Source: Maea johnstoni
Taxonomy: Eukaryota; Annelida; Polychaeta; Spionida; Magelonidae
NCBI GenBank assembly: GCA_963942565.1
Contig: OZ012686.1
Span: forward strand, 14,428,004-14,492,003
Direction: 5' to 3'
DNA: 64,000 nt
In this document: piece by piece, positions 40,236 to 51,350 of the stretch
How the letters are laid out: each line of letters opens with the position of its first letter
Position numbering within the stretch: position 1 is the first letter of the stretch
The notes under the pieces: generated by a model
The model's input: the letters and a program-made list of their open reading frames with translations, nothing else
The model's database searches: none
What the model was told of the DNA's origin: nothing
Translations under genes and position numbers: made by a program

Positions 40236-43200
40236 GTAAACAATTTACACTTTTTAGACCCGATTTGTGTCTCTATTCCACGAGCACCAATTACCATGCC
40301 AGAAGGATTCCCTTACCCCAGGGAGGTGTACTTTAGGTGCAATTGAGGTGTACACCTCAGTTATACCTCACCTTTGTTGAGGTGTACACCTCAATGACAC
40401 CTCCACCTCTGAGGTGGCTTTGAGGTGCCACTGAGGTACTATTGAGGTGTTGTTGCAGTGTATTTGAGGTGCGTTCCAATTATTTAAATTAGCACCTTAA
40501 GCGCACCTCCGAAGAACCACTGATGACTTGTTTTGACAGAAGGTGTCTTTAAGGTGTAAACCTCCAATTACTTCAATAGATGTTTACATTTATGTTTATT
40601 TGCACCTCAAGTGCTAGACCGAAATATCTGACTCTCCAACAGCCATGTAGATTATTTTCTATGCTTATTTATCTATTTATGGACGTTTATTGGTTATGTT
40701 ATGATCTCTACTGCTGTTGTAGAGTCACTGCCACGCAACAATTGATATTTTTGAGGTGCACCTCCACGAGGTGTTCTGAGGTGCTAATTTAAATATTTGG
40801 AACGCACCTCACAGGAGGTGTACACCTCCCTGGGGTAAGGGTTGTGTTCAAGCATTTTATGATTTTATTCCAACATTGCGCACAATTCATTGTTCAAGGA
40901 TTGTCACCTGTATTTATTAAACTGTATTTATCAGTTTATATCTGTAATAGTCATGGTTTCCAACGTGTTGATAAACGCAAGAGTGCCAAGACGGAAGTTG
41001 CTTTTGAGTTGTGTAAACAAAAGTTACCTGTTTTGACAAAAGTCACATTTGTCAAAAGTTTTTTTTTGTCAAGACAGAAGTTTCAAACAAAAAGCTGACA
41101 GGACTCGGTTGATTTTTACAGTGGGTCGCAGCCATCATGTTTGTGGCCAAAGAATGCTTGTCCCAGAGCCAAAGGCACTTAAAACCAATGTGTGGCTGTG
41201 GGGCAACCCTCAGGGTTATTAAAAAGGTCTTTGTTTACATTTGGCAGCGACCTCTTTTGAGGGGTAGGAGAACTAACCTTGTAAACAGACCTACAGTTCA
41301 TCTGTAACACCCAGCTTGCACTTGCTATTGGGATTAAGGTGGGTCCAGCAGTGACCAGCACTAAGGACATTAGCTAGCATTTTCTTCATTTACATTTTGT
41401 AAGGGATTGTAACACCCAGTTAACTATATATTTTCTGAAAGAACACATTTTTAGCTACCTCTCAATGCTACTTTGATTTATCTTTTCTTAAATGTCTCGA
41501 GTTTTATTGAGAAAAATGTGAAATGTTATTTTTAAAATTAAATCACTTAAAAACCCACAGCAGCGACTCGAAAATGCCAATTTAACTTGTTACATGTACC
41601 TTAAATAGGGGGTCTCGCATTTATTTTATTTGCATTCCTATGGTACATATTTAGTGTCAGAGCCAAATGGGGGTGGTCATTCTCATTTCCTCATATCTCA
41701 GGAAGTGGGCATCCTATTGGGGCCCAAAATACTATGTATAGTAACTTGAAGTCCTGTTGTTGACCTCTATTTTTTACCAAAAGACCTTTTTTGGGCCCCT
41801 AGCCTGAAATCTAAGTGTCAAATCCTGATGCCCTGCCTGGGATTCAAACCTTGGCAGTGGTCAGTGACAATGCCTCAGATCACACAGCCGTCAGTGCAGG
41901 CCCCTTGTTGGCTGGAGAGGAAATATAATTACCTACAAGACTTATTTATTTCATTTCAGGGTTTGTAAGCAGTGGCATCGGATTACCAGAGACAACAAAC
42001 TTTGGAGCCATGTGGACATCACTCCAGACGCCTTGAATCATGAGAGAATGTGGACATTTCTGAGCTCACATTTCTCTGAAGTATTGCAGACCTTCAAGCT
42101 GAGAAGTGAATACAGTCCAGGTAATAAATATGTCTATATTTATGCTATATAACCTTTCCATCACCTTGGAAATAAGTATAATTCCTTGTTTTGAGAAATG
42201 GTAATGCATATTGTTTTTTGACCAGCACAATGTAAAATACATAGCGTGGCCCTCACCACACTTTTCCAAGCGTTACGATAGTGTCGTTCGCAGTGCAGTT
42301 TCAATGGCAGCCGCCTAAGCACCGTTTTTTTTGAAGAAGTAAAAGCACAAGGTAGGCTCTTGTGTATTTGGAGGGGGGGGGGTTATGAGTTTGTCGCTCA
42401 CTGTCAGAAGATGGTGAGTATCGACCATGAGACTTTCTTGAGCGCTCGATGTCCTGGCAATCGAGCCCAGCCCTAATAATGTTTGTTGCTAGTTTTGCAG
42501 GCTATCATATATTTAGATATAGATAGATAGATAGATAGATAGATATATATGTGTGTGTGTGTGTGTGTGTATAAGATACTGTATAGTTCGAAATATTGGC
42601 GAATCTATATTTAGCGAATCGATCCCTTTTTCCATAATAGCGGATCGTAATATTCGCGTGTGAACCATCTCCAACAGCGCCATAGTGGTATTCTAATTCA
42701 TGTTCTAATCTACCACTCATGCCTAAAAAATACTGAGTAGACCTTGTTTCATTACGACGCGACCAGCCGACCACCTAACCAGTGAAATTAAGGGTTCAAG
42801 ATAATCAGATCGGGCTTTGAATGGTACAGGTGATCATCAAAATGGGTCTATTGCAATCGTAATTTCTTAGAACCACACAGATTTTATGCGCTAAACTAGC
42901 ATCGCCACATGGCTGTTTAACTCATGTGTCATTGAAGGTCCGTCCTGATTGGTGTATTACAATTAAGGTACTCATATCCACCGTGATTACGTGCATCATC
43001 CAAATTTGGCTGTACATGTACAGTGAGACATTTATATATCACAACACGCACGTACGTGTGTCTATATATGTACGTACTACGTAGGGTCATAAACTGACCA
43101 TGTGTAATTGCGACTAGATGGGCATTTTGAGTACAAAATAGAACAAATGTAAACGGATTGTGATATTAGCGAATCGGATCCACTTGTTTAAGTCACTAAT

Positions 43201-44865
43201 ATTACTTCCACGTTAATATTTCAAACTTTACAGTATAGAAACATTTCCTCAGCTTTTCTCAGTGACCTGTGTTTCCTTCTTTCAGCTGATAAAAGACTGG
43301 ATGTGAACCTCTCCACCGCTATGCTTCAAGACCTCCAAGGGTGGTTCCCTAACTTGCAGACACTCTGGCTCCACAACTGTAACCTTCAGCCAGTTAACGC
43401 TGCCCTTTTGCCGTCCTCCCTACACACACTAGACCTCGACTGGTCTGTCGTCCCGCATAGATGGTTCAAACCGATCGAGATGGGGAGTCTGAAGAATCTG
43501 AAAGTGCTCAAGCTCTCCCGATGCAATCAGCACTATCCTATCAGCCTATCCGACTTTGAACACATCAGCAAATTGGCTGCCCTAGAAGTTCTTGACTTGG
43601 GCAACTGTTTCATGTTAACGGATGATAAGCTGAGGGTTGTGGCGACAAAGCTCACTTGTCTCACAGAACTGCGTATCAACCAAACAGACTGCACTAATCG
43701 TGCCCTGCATCATATCAGCAGGAATCTTAAAAAGCTGAAGGTGCTGGACGTCAGCGAGACTGGATTGTCGGATGCTGCTGTGGGGTCAGTCATCAGTAGT
43801 CTGAAGAACCTGAAAGTGCTCAAGCTCTCCGGCTGTCGCATCACCATGACCAACTTGGAACACATCGGCAAAGTGGCCGCCCTAGAAGTTCTGGACTTGA
43901 GCTATTGTTGGAGGGTGACCGACGATGGATTGAGGGTCGTGGCAGAAAAGCTGACCTGTCTCACCAAACTGTGCATCAAGGGAACCAGATATACCGATCT
44001 TGCCCTGACTCATATCAGCAGCAATCTTAAAAACCTGAAACTGCTGGATGTACCCATGACTGGATTGCTGGATTTAATTGCTGTTGGATCAGTCGGCAGT
44101 AGTAAGAAGAATCTGAAAGTGCTCAACCTTGGATGCAGTCACATCAGCATCAAATACTTGGAACGCATCAGCAAAATTGCTGCCCTGAAAATTCTTCACA
44201 TCGATACTGATGATGCTGTGAGGGTCATAGCGGAAAAGCTGACCTGTCTTACGGAGCTGCATATCAACAGAGCCAGATGTACCGATCTTGCCCTGCATCA
44301 CATCAGCATGAATCTTAAAAACCTGAAACTGCTGGACATGAGTGAAAACTCTAGATTGTCGGATGCCGCCGTGGGATCAGTCGCCAGCGGACTGAAAAAC
44401 CTCGTCCATCTGAACATCAGTGGCTGCGAAGAATTGACGGATACAGCAGTGAACGGCATTGCAAATAACTTAAAACAACTGGAAGTTTTCCATTTCTGTA
44501 ACACTAACACCACATGTGAGCCTGTGAGATCATTTTCAGAAAAGATGCCAAAATTGAGAGACATAGCAATGGGTAATATTGATGATGAAGGACTTGAGTC
44601 CCTTTTTCAGTTAGAGCTGGTTTCACTAAAAGTCGGTGTAGCTGATCTGTCTGATGAGGGATTAAGTCAGCTTCACAAATTCAAAAACCTCAAGAAGCTG
44701 ACACTTAATAACTGCCTATCAGAGAGAGCTATTCAAATACTCAAAGATCAACGTCCGCTTCACAAATTCAAAAACCTCAAGAAGCTGACACTCTGTAAAT
44801 GCCAATCAGAGAGAGCTATTCAAATAGTCAAAGATCAACTCCCTGGTTGCGTTGTTCTCACTTAA
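40102..44865 (+). CDS. FBXL-B: F-box/leucine-rich-repeat protein, 3 exons, 624 aa
   Basis: Exons 40102-40235, 41960-42120 and 43286-44865 join in phase (134 + 161 + 1,580 nt). The F-box is NIPEPLILEIFSYLSLKELC then VCKQWHRITRDNKLWSHVDI. It has three four-LRR blocks against two in FBXL-A and one in FBXL-C, and a duplicated 28-residue unit (LHKFKNLKKLTL) at the C-terminus. Known role of the family: substrate receptor of SCF ubiquitin ligases. The chosen start has G at -3 and +4 and gives MGATSSKRRSS, which fits an N-myristoylation signal. An in-frame ATG at 40063 is possible and would remove it. Confidence 0.86.
40310..40841. mobile_element. 532-bp TIR element, CCCTTACCCCAGGGAGGTG ends
   Basis: CCCTTACCCCAGGGAGGTG and CACCTCCCTGGGGTAAGGG are inverted. 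The interior is built of many GAGGTG/CACCTC pieces such as GAGGTGTACACCTC. The paralogous site in FBXL-A (reverse of about 38,250-38,267) lacks it, reading GGATTGTGTTC, which implies a 2-bp target TT. Confidence 0.85.
41720..41925 (-). mobile_element. tRNA-derived SINE copy in FBXL-B intron 1 (antisense to gene)
   Basis: On the minus strand: CTGACGGCTGTGTGATCTGAG (A-box-like) and GGTTTGAATCCC (B-box-like, strong). It has the same position relative to exon 2 as in FBXL-A and FBXL-C. Confidence 0.8.
41960..42120 (+). CDS. FBXL-B exon 2: F-box C-terminal half
   Basis: Acceptor TTTCAG, VCKQWHRITRDNKLWSHVDI, ending LRSEYSPG at GTAATA. Phase 2 in and phase 1 out. Confidence 0.87.
42121..43285 (+). 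other. FBXL-B intron 2
   Basis: Holds a (GATA)n and (GT)n stretch at about 42,515-42,572 and the TA-target element at 42,579-43,233. Nothing else is recognised. Confidence 0.6.
42579..43233. mobile_element. 655-bp TA-target TIR element in FBXL-B intron 2
   Basis: TACTGTATAGTTCGAAATAT at the left and ATATTTCAAACTTTACAGTA at the right are inverted, with TA on both sides. No transposase frame. The CTGTA tips resemble those of the element at 10,498. Confidence 0.75.
43286..44865 (+). CDS. FBXL-B exon 3: leucine-rich repeats
   Basis: 526 codons after CTTTCAG, ending in TAA. Block boundaries are marked by RNLKKLKVLDVSETGLSDAA, SNLKNLKLLDVPMTGLLD and MNLKNLKLLDMSENSRLSDA. The last 84 nt before the terminus repeat the previous 84 nt. 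Confidence 0.9.
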
Positions 44866-44913
44866 GTGTAGATAAGGTCTATATATTTTTTCTATTCAGA
44901 GATATTATTTATA

Positions 44914-45430
44914 CAGGTGAACTTGGATATGACGGACTCAGTGGGACCAGGAAAATTGGTCCGTCATATGCGAAATCCGTCATATGCATATGATGGACTT
45001 AGTCCGTCATATGCAAGGGTGTATCTTATTGCATTGGGGACCTCAGTTGATCTCTATATAAAAGTCAAAACAGCGAAAGAATATGTCTGGCTGGATTTTT
45101 ATTATACATATATTTGTCTGCTGAGAAATACCAGACAATGTGAACTGAGTTCTGTCTGGCCGAACGTAACTCAGCACATGTGTTAGTCTCGACGAGAATA
45201 AGCCGACTGCTAGACACGTGTTTGTCCGTCATACACAATGCTAATTACATAGTAAGTAGCATCGTGTGTGCCGTGATATTGGTCCGTGGTAGCCGAGTTC
45301 CGGCATACGGAATCCGTCCTATGCATGGTCAAATACACATAGTTAATATGCATGGGACTGGGACCAAGCATATCGTCCGTCATAGCCAAAAGTCCGTCGT
45401 ACAGTGGTCCGTCATATCCAAGTTCACCTG
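44914..45430. mobile_element. 517-bp TA-target TIR element, CAGGTGAACTTGG ends
   Basis: CAGGTGAACTTGGATATGAC and GTCATATCCAAGTTCACCTG are perfect inverted repeats flanked by TA. GTCCGTCATATGC-type motifs repeat near both ends. It starts 48 bp after the FBXL-B stop codon, so it could sit in the 3' UTR. The TIR style fits the Tc1/mariner/pogo group. Confidence 0.82.
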
Positions 45431-45517
45431 TATCTGCACTTTCCGAGAAAGTTATGTGACAATGAAAACATTATTGATGATATATTATTAGAAATATGTC
45501 AATAACATCAGAATGTA

Positions 45518-45867
45518 CAGGGCACGACATTAACTTTTGTGGCGACTTGCCCAGTAGGGCAAGTGAGATTCAATTTTTACTTGCCCCACTCCAACTTTTA
45601 CCTGCCCTTGAACTATTGTATGCTTAGCCTTTATGTTTCATTCAAAAACCAAGTAGAACATGGTGCTGCATGAGAAAGCATATTTTACAGGACAAGCTTG
45701 GATGCCAGACCACAAAACTTGCAGGCATTCTCTTAAGTAAACCTGAAATTTATACAGCATTGTTGTCCAATGGGGCAAGCAAGATACAGTTTTCACTTGC
45801 CCCTCAGCTATAATTTGCAAATTCTACTTGCCCGGGGCAAAGGGGCAAGCACTAATGTCGAGCCCTG
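45518..45867. mobile_element. 350-bp TIR element, CAGGGC-CGACATTA ends, 5-bp TSD
   Basis: CAGGGCACGACATTA and TAATGTCGAGCCCTG are inverted. ATGTA flanks both sides (45,513-45,517 and 45,868-45,872). The interior has ACTTGCCC and GGGGCAAG pieces. Related to 8,404-8,690 and in style to 52,893 and 54,391. Confidence 0.75.
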
Positions 45868-46030
45868 ATGTAGTTTTAAAGTTTAAAGACTATTAAGTCT
45901 AGATCAACAAGATGGCAGGCCACATTGACATCCACGATTGATCGTAATTCTTTTAACTGCAGTTTCAATCGTAGATAATCTGGCATTTTACTAAATTATA
46001 GTATGCTCTGTCTGCTATAAAATCACAATT

Positions 46031-46510
46031 ACAATGAATCACCATTGTTCTGGGACAGTTACAATGAATCACCATTGTTCTGGGACAGTTACAATAAATC
46101 ACCATTGTTCTGGGACAGTTACAATGAATCACCATTCTTCTGGGGCAGTTACAACGAATCACCATTGTTCTGGGACAGTTACAATGAATCACCATTGTTC
46201 TGGGACAGTTACAATGAATCACCATTGTTCTGGGACAGTTACAATGAATCACCATTGTTCTGGGACAGTTACAATGAATCACCATTGTTCTGGGACAGTT
46301 ACAATGAATCACCATTGTTCTGGGACAGTTACAATGAATCACCATTGTTCTGGGACAGTTACAATGAATCACCATTGTTCTGGGACAGTTACAATGAATC
46401 ACCATTGTTATGGGACAGTTACAATGAATCACCATTGTTCTGGGACAGTTACAATGAATCACCATTGTTCTGGGACAGTTACAATGAATCACCATTGTTC
46501 TGGGACAGTT
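46031..46510. repeat. 30-bp minisatellite, 16 copies
   Basis: The unit ACAATGAATCACCATTGTTC then TGGGACAGTT is repeated with few changes. Because 30 is divisible by 3, long ORFs appear in several frames on both strands; none is a gene. A single related unit lies in the inverted paralogous flank of FBXL-A (about 31,912-31,940), and a degenerate one at about 51,600. Confidence 0.95.
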
Positions 46511-46659
46511 ACGATGACAATAGGATTGCCCTGGTCTCACCAACCAGATCTCAATGGTCACTTGATCACAGTAGTCAAGTTCTTTGGGAAATCTGAGATG
46601 CTGTTTATCTGCTTTGTCAATATTTTCTGAAAATATGGGCCATCCACTAATCATTATTA

Positions 46660-47040
46660 AGGTGTGTCCCAAAATACTGAGAATATATGATACTATCTAT
46701 CTTATATTTTTCCACTGTTTGTAGGATACTGTTGGCACTGTTAGAAACAAGTTCTGAATTAATATAGATTTTCTGCTGAGCAAGTTCCCCAAAACTGGGG
46801 GTCCTATTTAGAACATGCATTGCTGTAGCACCACCATCTCTTAACTGTTTCAATGATTCCTCAACACAACCATGGTGTAACTTCCTTTACTGTAACTCTT
46901 TTACTACTAAAAGCATATCAATTTTTCTATGTTGTCTTATTGCCTTATTCAATGCATACTTTCCGAGAGCAAGATTATTGGTAACCTAGATGTTATACTT
47001 AAATAATTTTTGAAAAAAAAAAATATGTGATGAAAATACC
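46660..47040. other. Intergenic stretch, nothing recognised
   Basis: Unique-looking sequence between the minisatellite and the TIR element; no ORF or array. Confidence 0.4.
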
Positions 47041-47495
47041 TTTATAGCTGATTCAAGCTAACAATGAGCAAAGTGAATGGGTTTGTAAGTTTCAAGTGTG
47101 TGCCTGTAAGAACAGGTCTGTCCGCTATTGATGTTCAATTCAAGCTCACCTGTGCTCTTATAGAAATCAGGGTCAGTTTGTGGTTAGCAGCCACGGAGTG
47201 AGGAGAACTCGAACATAGGGGGAACTGAAGGGGCAATTGGTACATGGGACACTAGTAGTCTAAAATAAGATGTAGAGATTGTGGTACTTGAGATATGAAA
47301 CCCCTGGGGAGCCCCCCTACTCTGTGACCCAGAAAACATACTGGGCTACTCGCAGAACCCATCAGTGTACTTTACAAGTGGACATGTAGAGGTCACACGT
47401 CCACCTGTAGGGTCTATCAATCTTTTGTGCAGAGTGAATGGACTATACTCCTGAACTTGTACTATAGCTCATTGTTAGCTTGAATCAGCTGTAAG
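47041..47495. mobile_element. TIR element, AGCTGATTCAAGCTAAC ends (uninterrupted copy)
   Basis: TATAGCTGATTCAAGCTAAC at the left and GTTAGCTTGAATCAGCTGTA at the right. It is inverted relative to the copy at 26,454-27,426 and lacks the nested element there. Confidence 0.8.
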
Positions 47496-47499
47496 GGTG

Positions 47500-48559
47500 T
47501 AATTCCGGTAAAGGAATCAGTTACATGCAACTGTCCTTGTCCTGCAAAATAATGCTGTTTTTATCACAAAAGATCTTACACAGGTCTCTTCATGGAACAA
47601 AACAGTCAGTATAACACTCTACATGTACAATGCCTGTATACATTGAGGATTGTAAACCAGATTTGACAGTGATAAGGAGTTCTTTGTTACGTTTGTGTTT
47701 CCTACGTAGACGAGTCGATGAGTTAAACACTCCATCTCAAGCTCGGCTTCAGTACTCGAGCCACTCAAGTGCAGCTCTAGGAAGTAATCAATATGGATTT
47801 AGGTATGGAACTCGCGAGTTCAAGTGAGAAATCCTTGCAGGACACTCAATCTGTCTGAGCCGAGTCTGATGAAACAGATGTCCAGTGCAAGAACCTTGAA
47901 CATGTTGAACTCGTGCCTAACATAGTTCAAATTAATGTGAGGGGGCTACCCCCCCCCCCCCTGTTACACCAAAGAAATTGACCAATCACCTGCTAGAATC
48001 AGAGTGGAGCTGATGATGAACATGTCTATTTTAAATAAGCACTAATTTGAGTGTATTCATTTTGAAAACTACTATTCTTCCTGTTGAATCATCAATTCCT
48101 TTTTCATATTATAGGAAATGTGTTATTTTATATAAGATTATGTTGTAGGTTGTTATTCTATTTGTGCATTTCAAATGCAAATGGGCTAAGAATTGAACTT
48201 GAAAAGAATGATTGGAATTTAATCTATGGTTATTGAGTGGCATCTATTGTTGTAAAGAAGTTAAGCAGCATGAGTAATGCACTAAGTTTTGCTGGAACAT
48301 GATTTCGACCATAGAGGCACAACTACTACATTCACCTTACCTTTGGTATACAACCCTTCATTCTTGAATTCTACAAATGTACAGTACTGATAAATATTGT
48401 TTGCAATAAAACATTCATGAAGACTACCTATGTGTTTCTTCCGATGGACCTGCTCACTACGCTAGTACCCCCAAGAAAAAACCCCAGATATTCCACTCTC
48501 TTGCGTATCCAGAAAAAGGTCTGTTGTAAAAACAGTCAGATGCCCTATTGCCATTATAC
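47500..48559. other. Intergenic stretch with a fragment of a TAGAGCTGCAC element
   Basis: About 47,690-47,785 ends in AAGTGCAGCTCTAGG and resembles the right end of the element at 53,650-54,075. A poly-C run is at about 47,950. No gene. Confidence 0.45.
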
Positions 48560-48703
48560 AAACAAATATGACATCCCTGTGTGTACACCAGTAATAACTT
48601 CCCTTCAAGAGGATTGTCGCTCGAGGGCGTAGCCGAGGGCGACTATCCTCTTGAGGGAAAGTTATTCCTGGTGAACACCCCACAGGGATGTCATATTTGT
48701 TTT
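48560..48703. mobile_element. Hairpin element, sister of 39,866-40,011 (copy 2)
   Basis: AAACAAATATGACATCCCTG and CAGGGATGTCATATTTGTTT are inverted, with GAGGATTGTCGC and GCGACTATCCTC around a CGAGGGCGTAGCC loop. Stem layout and loop match copy 1 although the stem sequence differs. Confidence 0.82.
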
Positions 48704-49490
48704 ATTATACCCAACAAAATGCAAAACACTAAAGGGGAAAAAACAGAGATTTTGGATGAAGACTCGTCATTTGCCTTGTTGAACTAGTTTCACCGGTAGG
48801 TCACTCGGTGAACTCTGTGGGTGTTTGTGGGTATTCTTTGGGCTAGGGGTTGCTAATCAATGCAATGTGCTAATCAATCAGCACATAGCTGTTGCTATGT
48901 GCTAATTGATGATACAATTCATACAAGCATACATTTTCATATATTACTCAACTAGAGCACTTTTCTTTTCCTTATACAAATAAATTCCTCAAATCACAAT
49001 TTGGTGTACAAAAATGTCAAGAGGAGGCGTTTGCCAAAATAACACCCGAATCCTGATCTTAATGATGTTAAAAGGGAAAATACAATATTGCTTAGTAGAC
49101 CCTTACTCAGTAATGAAAAAAAAATCATTTGAGACTGGAGGTGCTCCTGTTCAAAATGTTGAATCTCAAAAATACTGACCCTGAATTTTCTCAGTTGATG
49201 GCTTGTGTTCAGACCTATTTCAACCAGGCACACAATCATCTTTAAATATCATCCCACTAATGATGCATGTGCATCAAAATAAAGGGTTTCCTTTGTATTC
49301 ATGTCTGATAGTATGTAATATGTACTTTGTCGTTTAATAACTAATTTAGTATTGTGAGGCGTTCTGGGTGATTTGCCAAATTTGGTAACAGTGCCATCAA
49401 GTAATTATTATTACTAATTTACATTTGATATAGAGATTTTTCTTAGGAATATTCAAAGGCACTTTATATTTTTCACTTCTAATTTCTAGA
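48704..49490. other. Intergenic stretch, nothing recognised
   Basis: GTGCTAAT.. pieces recur near 48,870-48,910. No gene or element. Confidence 0.35.
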
Positions 49491-49720
49491 GGGACCAGCT
49501 CTGATGGCCGTGTGGTCTAAGGCGGCGCCACCAACTGCATGCTGTCTCTCACCACTGCCTGAGTTCAAATCCCGGACTGGGCATGTGAGAAAGTTGCCAG
49601 TGACTTGGGGTTAGGCGGTGGTTTTCGCAGAGTACTATGTTTTCCTCCACTACTTACAACTGCCTAGTCACGTATTAGCCACAATATGGCATATATGGGA
49701 CAAAAAAAAATGAAATTCAA
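49491..49720 (+). mobile_element. tRNA-derived SINE, best-preserved copy
   Basis: Pol III promoter boxes are visible: A-box-like TGGCCGTGTGGTCTAAGGCG and B-box GAGTTCAAATCC, about 50 bp apart. A body with ACTTGGGGTTAGGCGGTGG and an A-rich tail follow. Three more copies lie in the FBXL introns. The head is clearly tRNA-like but no cloverleaf gene is intact. Confidence 0.8.
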
Positions 49721-49855
49721 AATTCTAATTTCAAGATGGCCTTTCATTGTCATTGGTTGAACCATCTCTGCATCTTAACTCCCTGCAACATACAATCTAC
49801 CATGGCGGCCATTTCAGGGCACGTAGGTTAATCAATCTAATAAGGGCATGTATGT

Positions 49856-50045
49856 TTAACCCTTCCAATGCTAAGGCTACTTTCATCCAAAGCACAAGGA
49901 TGCAACTCTAAAACCTGCCATGTTGATATTCATTGGATAGCTCCCTCAGACGAGTACCCATGAGCCAGGGTTTCAATCATTTTTCAAGTTTTTTGTATCA
50001 TTTTGTATTGGCCAAATTTATAGCCACCAGCAGCATAAGGTTAAG
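49856..50045. mobile_element. Short TIR element, TTAACCCTT family (copy 3)
   Basis: TTAACCCTTCCAATGCTAAGG to CCAGCAGCATAAGGTTAAGG. The interior has TATTCATTGGATAGCTCCC and GAGCCAGGGTTTCAATC. Confidence 0.7.
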
Positions 50046-50161
50046 GGGAAGTAAACATCAGTGGAAAAAGAATTATCTTGTATATTACATATATGAGGTG
50101 AAAGTTAAGGATATATATTTTCCAATATGTGAATTTCAATTCCAATTCTTCAATGTATGTA

Positions 50162-50335
50162 CGTTTATTTATTGACAAAGGCTCTCGCCGTAAAAGACAT
50201 ATAAATTGCTATAAAATACAAAACAAATAAACAGAGTAGAAATACAATATACTATTTATGTTTATTTATTGACTATGGCTCTCGCCGTAAAAGACAAATT
50301 GCTATACAATAGTAAACAAATGAACAGAGTAGAAA
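50162..50335. repeat. About 100-bp direct repeat, two copies
   Basis: GTTTATTTATTGAC, GGCTCTCGCCGTAAAAGACA and AACAGAGTAGAAA occur in both units. Noncoding. Confidence 0.8.
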
Positions 50336-51017
50336 AACAAAGTGATATGAGGAAGAAGACGAAAGTAATTTAACAAGAGCAGCACAGAACTTAATCATTT
50401 CTTCCACTGTACACAATGAGTAGATAACCTGTAAAGAGATGTTATTTTAACACACTTTTTTTCGCTGGTCAGTATAATGTGTAGGTCATGCTAAAACCTT
50501 CAAAACTTAAAATAAACATCTATGAAACTGATCGCCCATGTACCGTAAAATTCGGGCATTTTTCTAAAGGTCGATACCAAAAATGAACGATGAACATGTT
50601 TTAAAAGGTGCTTGTGAAGGCACTATAAACCCAGACCTGGTAAACACAGAGAATTTTCTGCTGCTCCAACAGTGGCGCGCACACACTTTTACAAGCATTA
50701 CATACACAATCTAGTGCCAGTTTCTAAGGAAAACAAACGGTACACAAGCATATTACCATTGTTGAATTAGGCGGCCTTTTGCTGACTTAGTTTAGCTAGC
50801 TAACTTCACAATATCTTGCACTCGTGAGTGATTTTCTATCTTGGGGCGAGGCTTGCCGAGAATCACTCACTCGTGCAAGATACCTTCTCTTTCTATCCAC
50901 ACGTGATGGAACCTCTATTTCTTAGTCAAATAAATGTAAATGGCTCAGAAAGTTAAAATGAAATATATAACTTAAGTAGACTCATTTGCATATGAAGCAC
51001 CTATCGATGTACAGAGG
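50336..51017. other. Intergenic stretch, nothing recognised
   Basis: About 50,806-50,885 has a small inverted pair, TCTTGCACTCGTGAGTGATT and GAATCACTCACTCGTGCAAG. No gene. Confidence 0.45.
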
Positions 51018-51350
51018 GGTAAACTTTAATTCCTGGCAGACCTCAGGAATGAGGTCAAGGGAACATGATCTTGGAATCTCCTACCTAGGTTTATGGTTAG
51101 GGTTGGGAATCATGACCAGGGTTAGGGTTAGGTAACCTGATTCCTAACTCTAACCTAACCCTGACCCCTACCTAGGATTAGGGTTACGATTCAGATCCAG
51201 GGTTAGGGTTAGGGTCAGGTAATCCTAACCCTAACACTAGCCCTTACCCTCGACCCGATTCCAAACCCTAACCCTTACTGGGTAGGGAATTCCAAGATCA
51301 TAAGTTTCCTTGACCTCATTCCTGAGGTCTGCCAGGAATTAGAGTCTACC
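51018..51350. mobile_element. 333-bp foldback element with 9-bp TSD and telomere-like interior
   Basis: GGTAAACTTTAATTCCTGGC and GCCAGGAATTAGAGTCTACC are inverted, followed by GACCTCAGGAATGAGGTCA and its inverse. The flanks GTACAGAGG (51,009-51,017 and 51,351-51,359) are an exact 9-bp duplication. The interior alternates GGGTTAGGGTTAG and CCTAACCCTAAC. Nine-base TSDs fit Mutator-like elements. Confidence 0.85.

Larger units (their letters stand above)
40236..41959 (+). other. FBXL-B intron 1
   Basis: Contains the 532-bp element (40,310-40,841), sequence homologous to FBXL-A intron 1 (about 40,842-41,080 against about 38,150-38,320), and an antisense SINE (about 41,720-41,925) next to exon 2. 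No coding sequence. Confidence 0.7.

Noticed and set aside
44830-44865. C-terminal CaaX prenylation of FBXL-B, as in FBXL2 and FBXL20
   Set aside because: The end is GCVVLT; cysteine is five residues from the end, one too many for a CaaX box. FBXL-A ends CWTVMF.
46031-46510. CRISPR-like regular repeat array
   Set aside because: There are no spacers; the units are contiguous, and the genome is eukaryotic.
45965-46672. Long repetitive ORFs on both strands with 10-residue repeats
   Set aside because: The 30-bp minisatellite period keeps several frames open; flanks match noncoding DNA downstream of FBXL-A.
49500-49575. A functional tRNA gene
   Set aside because: A and B boxes are present but no full cloverleaf can be folded by eye, and the sequence recurs as a SINE in introns.
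51100-51260. A true telomere or chromosome end
   Set aside because: The TTAGGG runs are short, occur in both orientations, and lie inside an element with a 9-bp target duplication.
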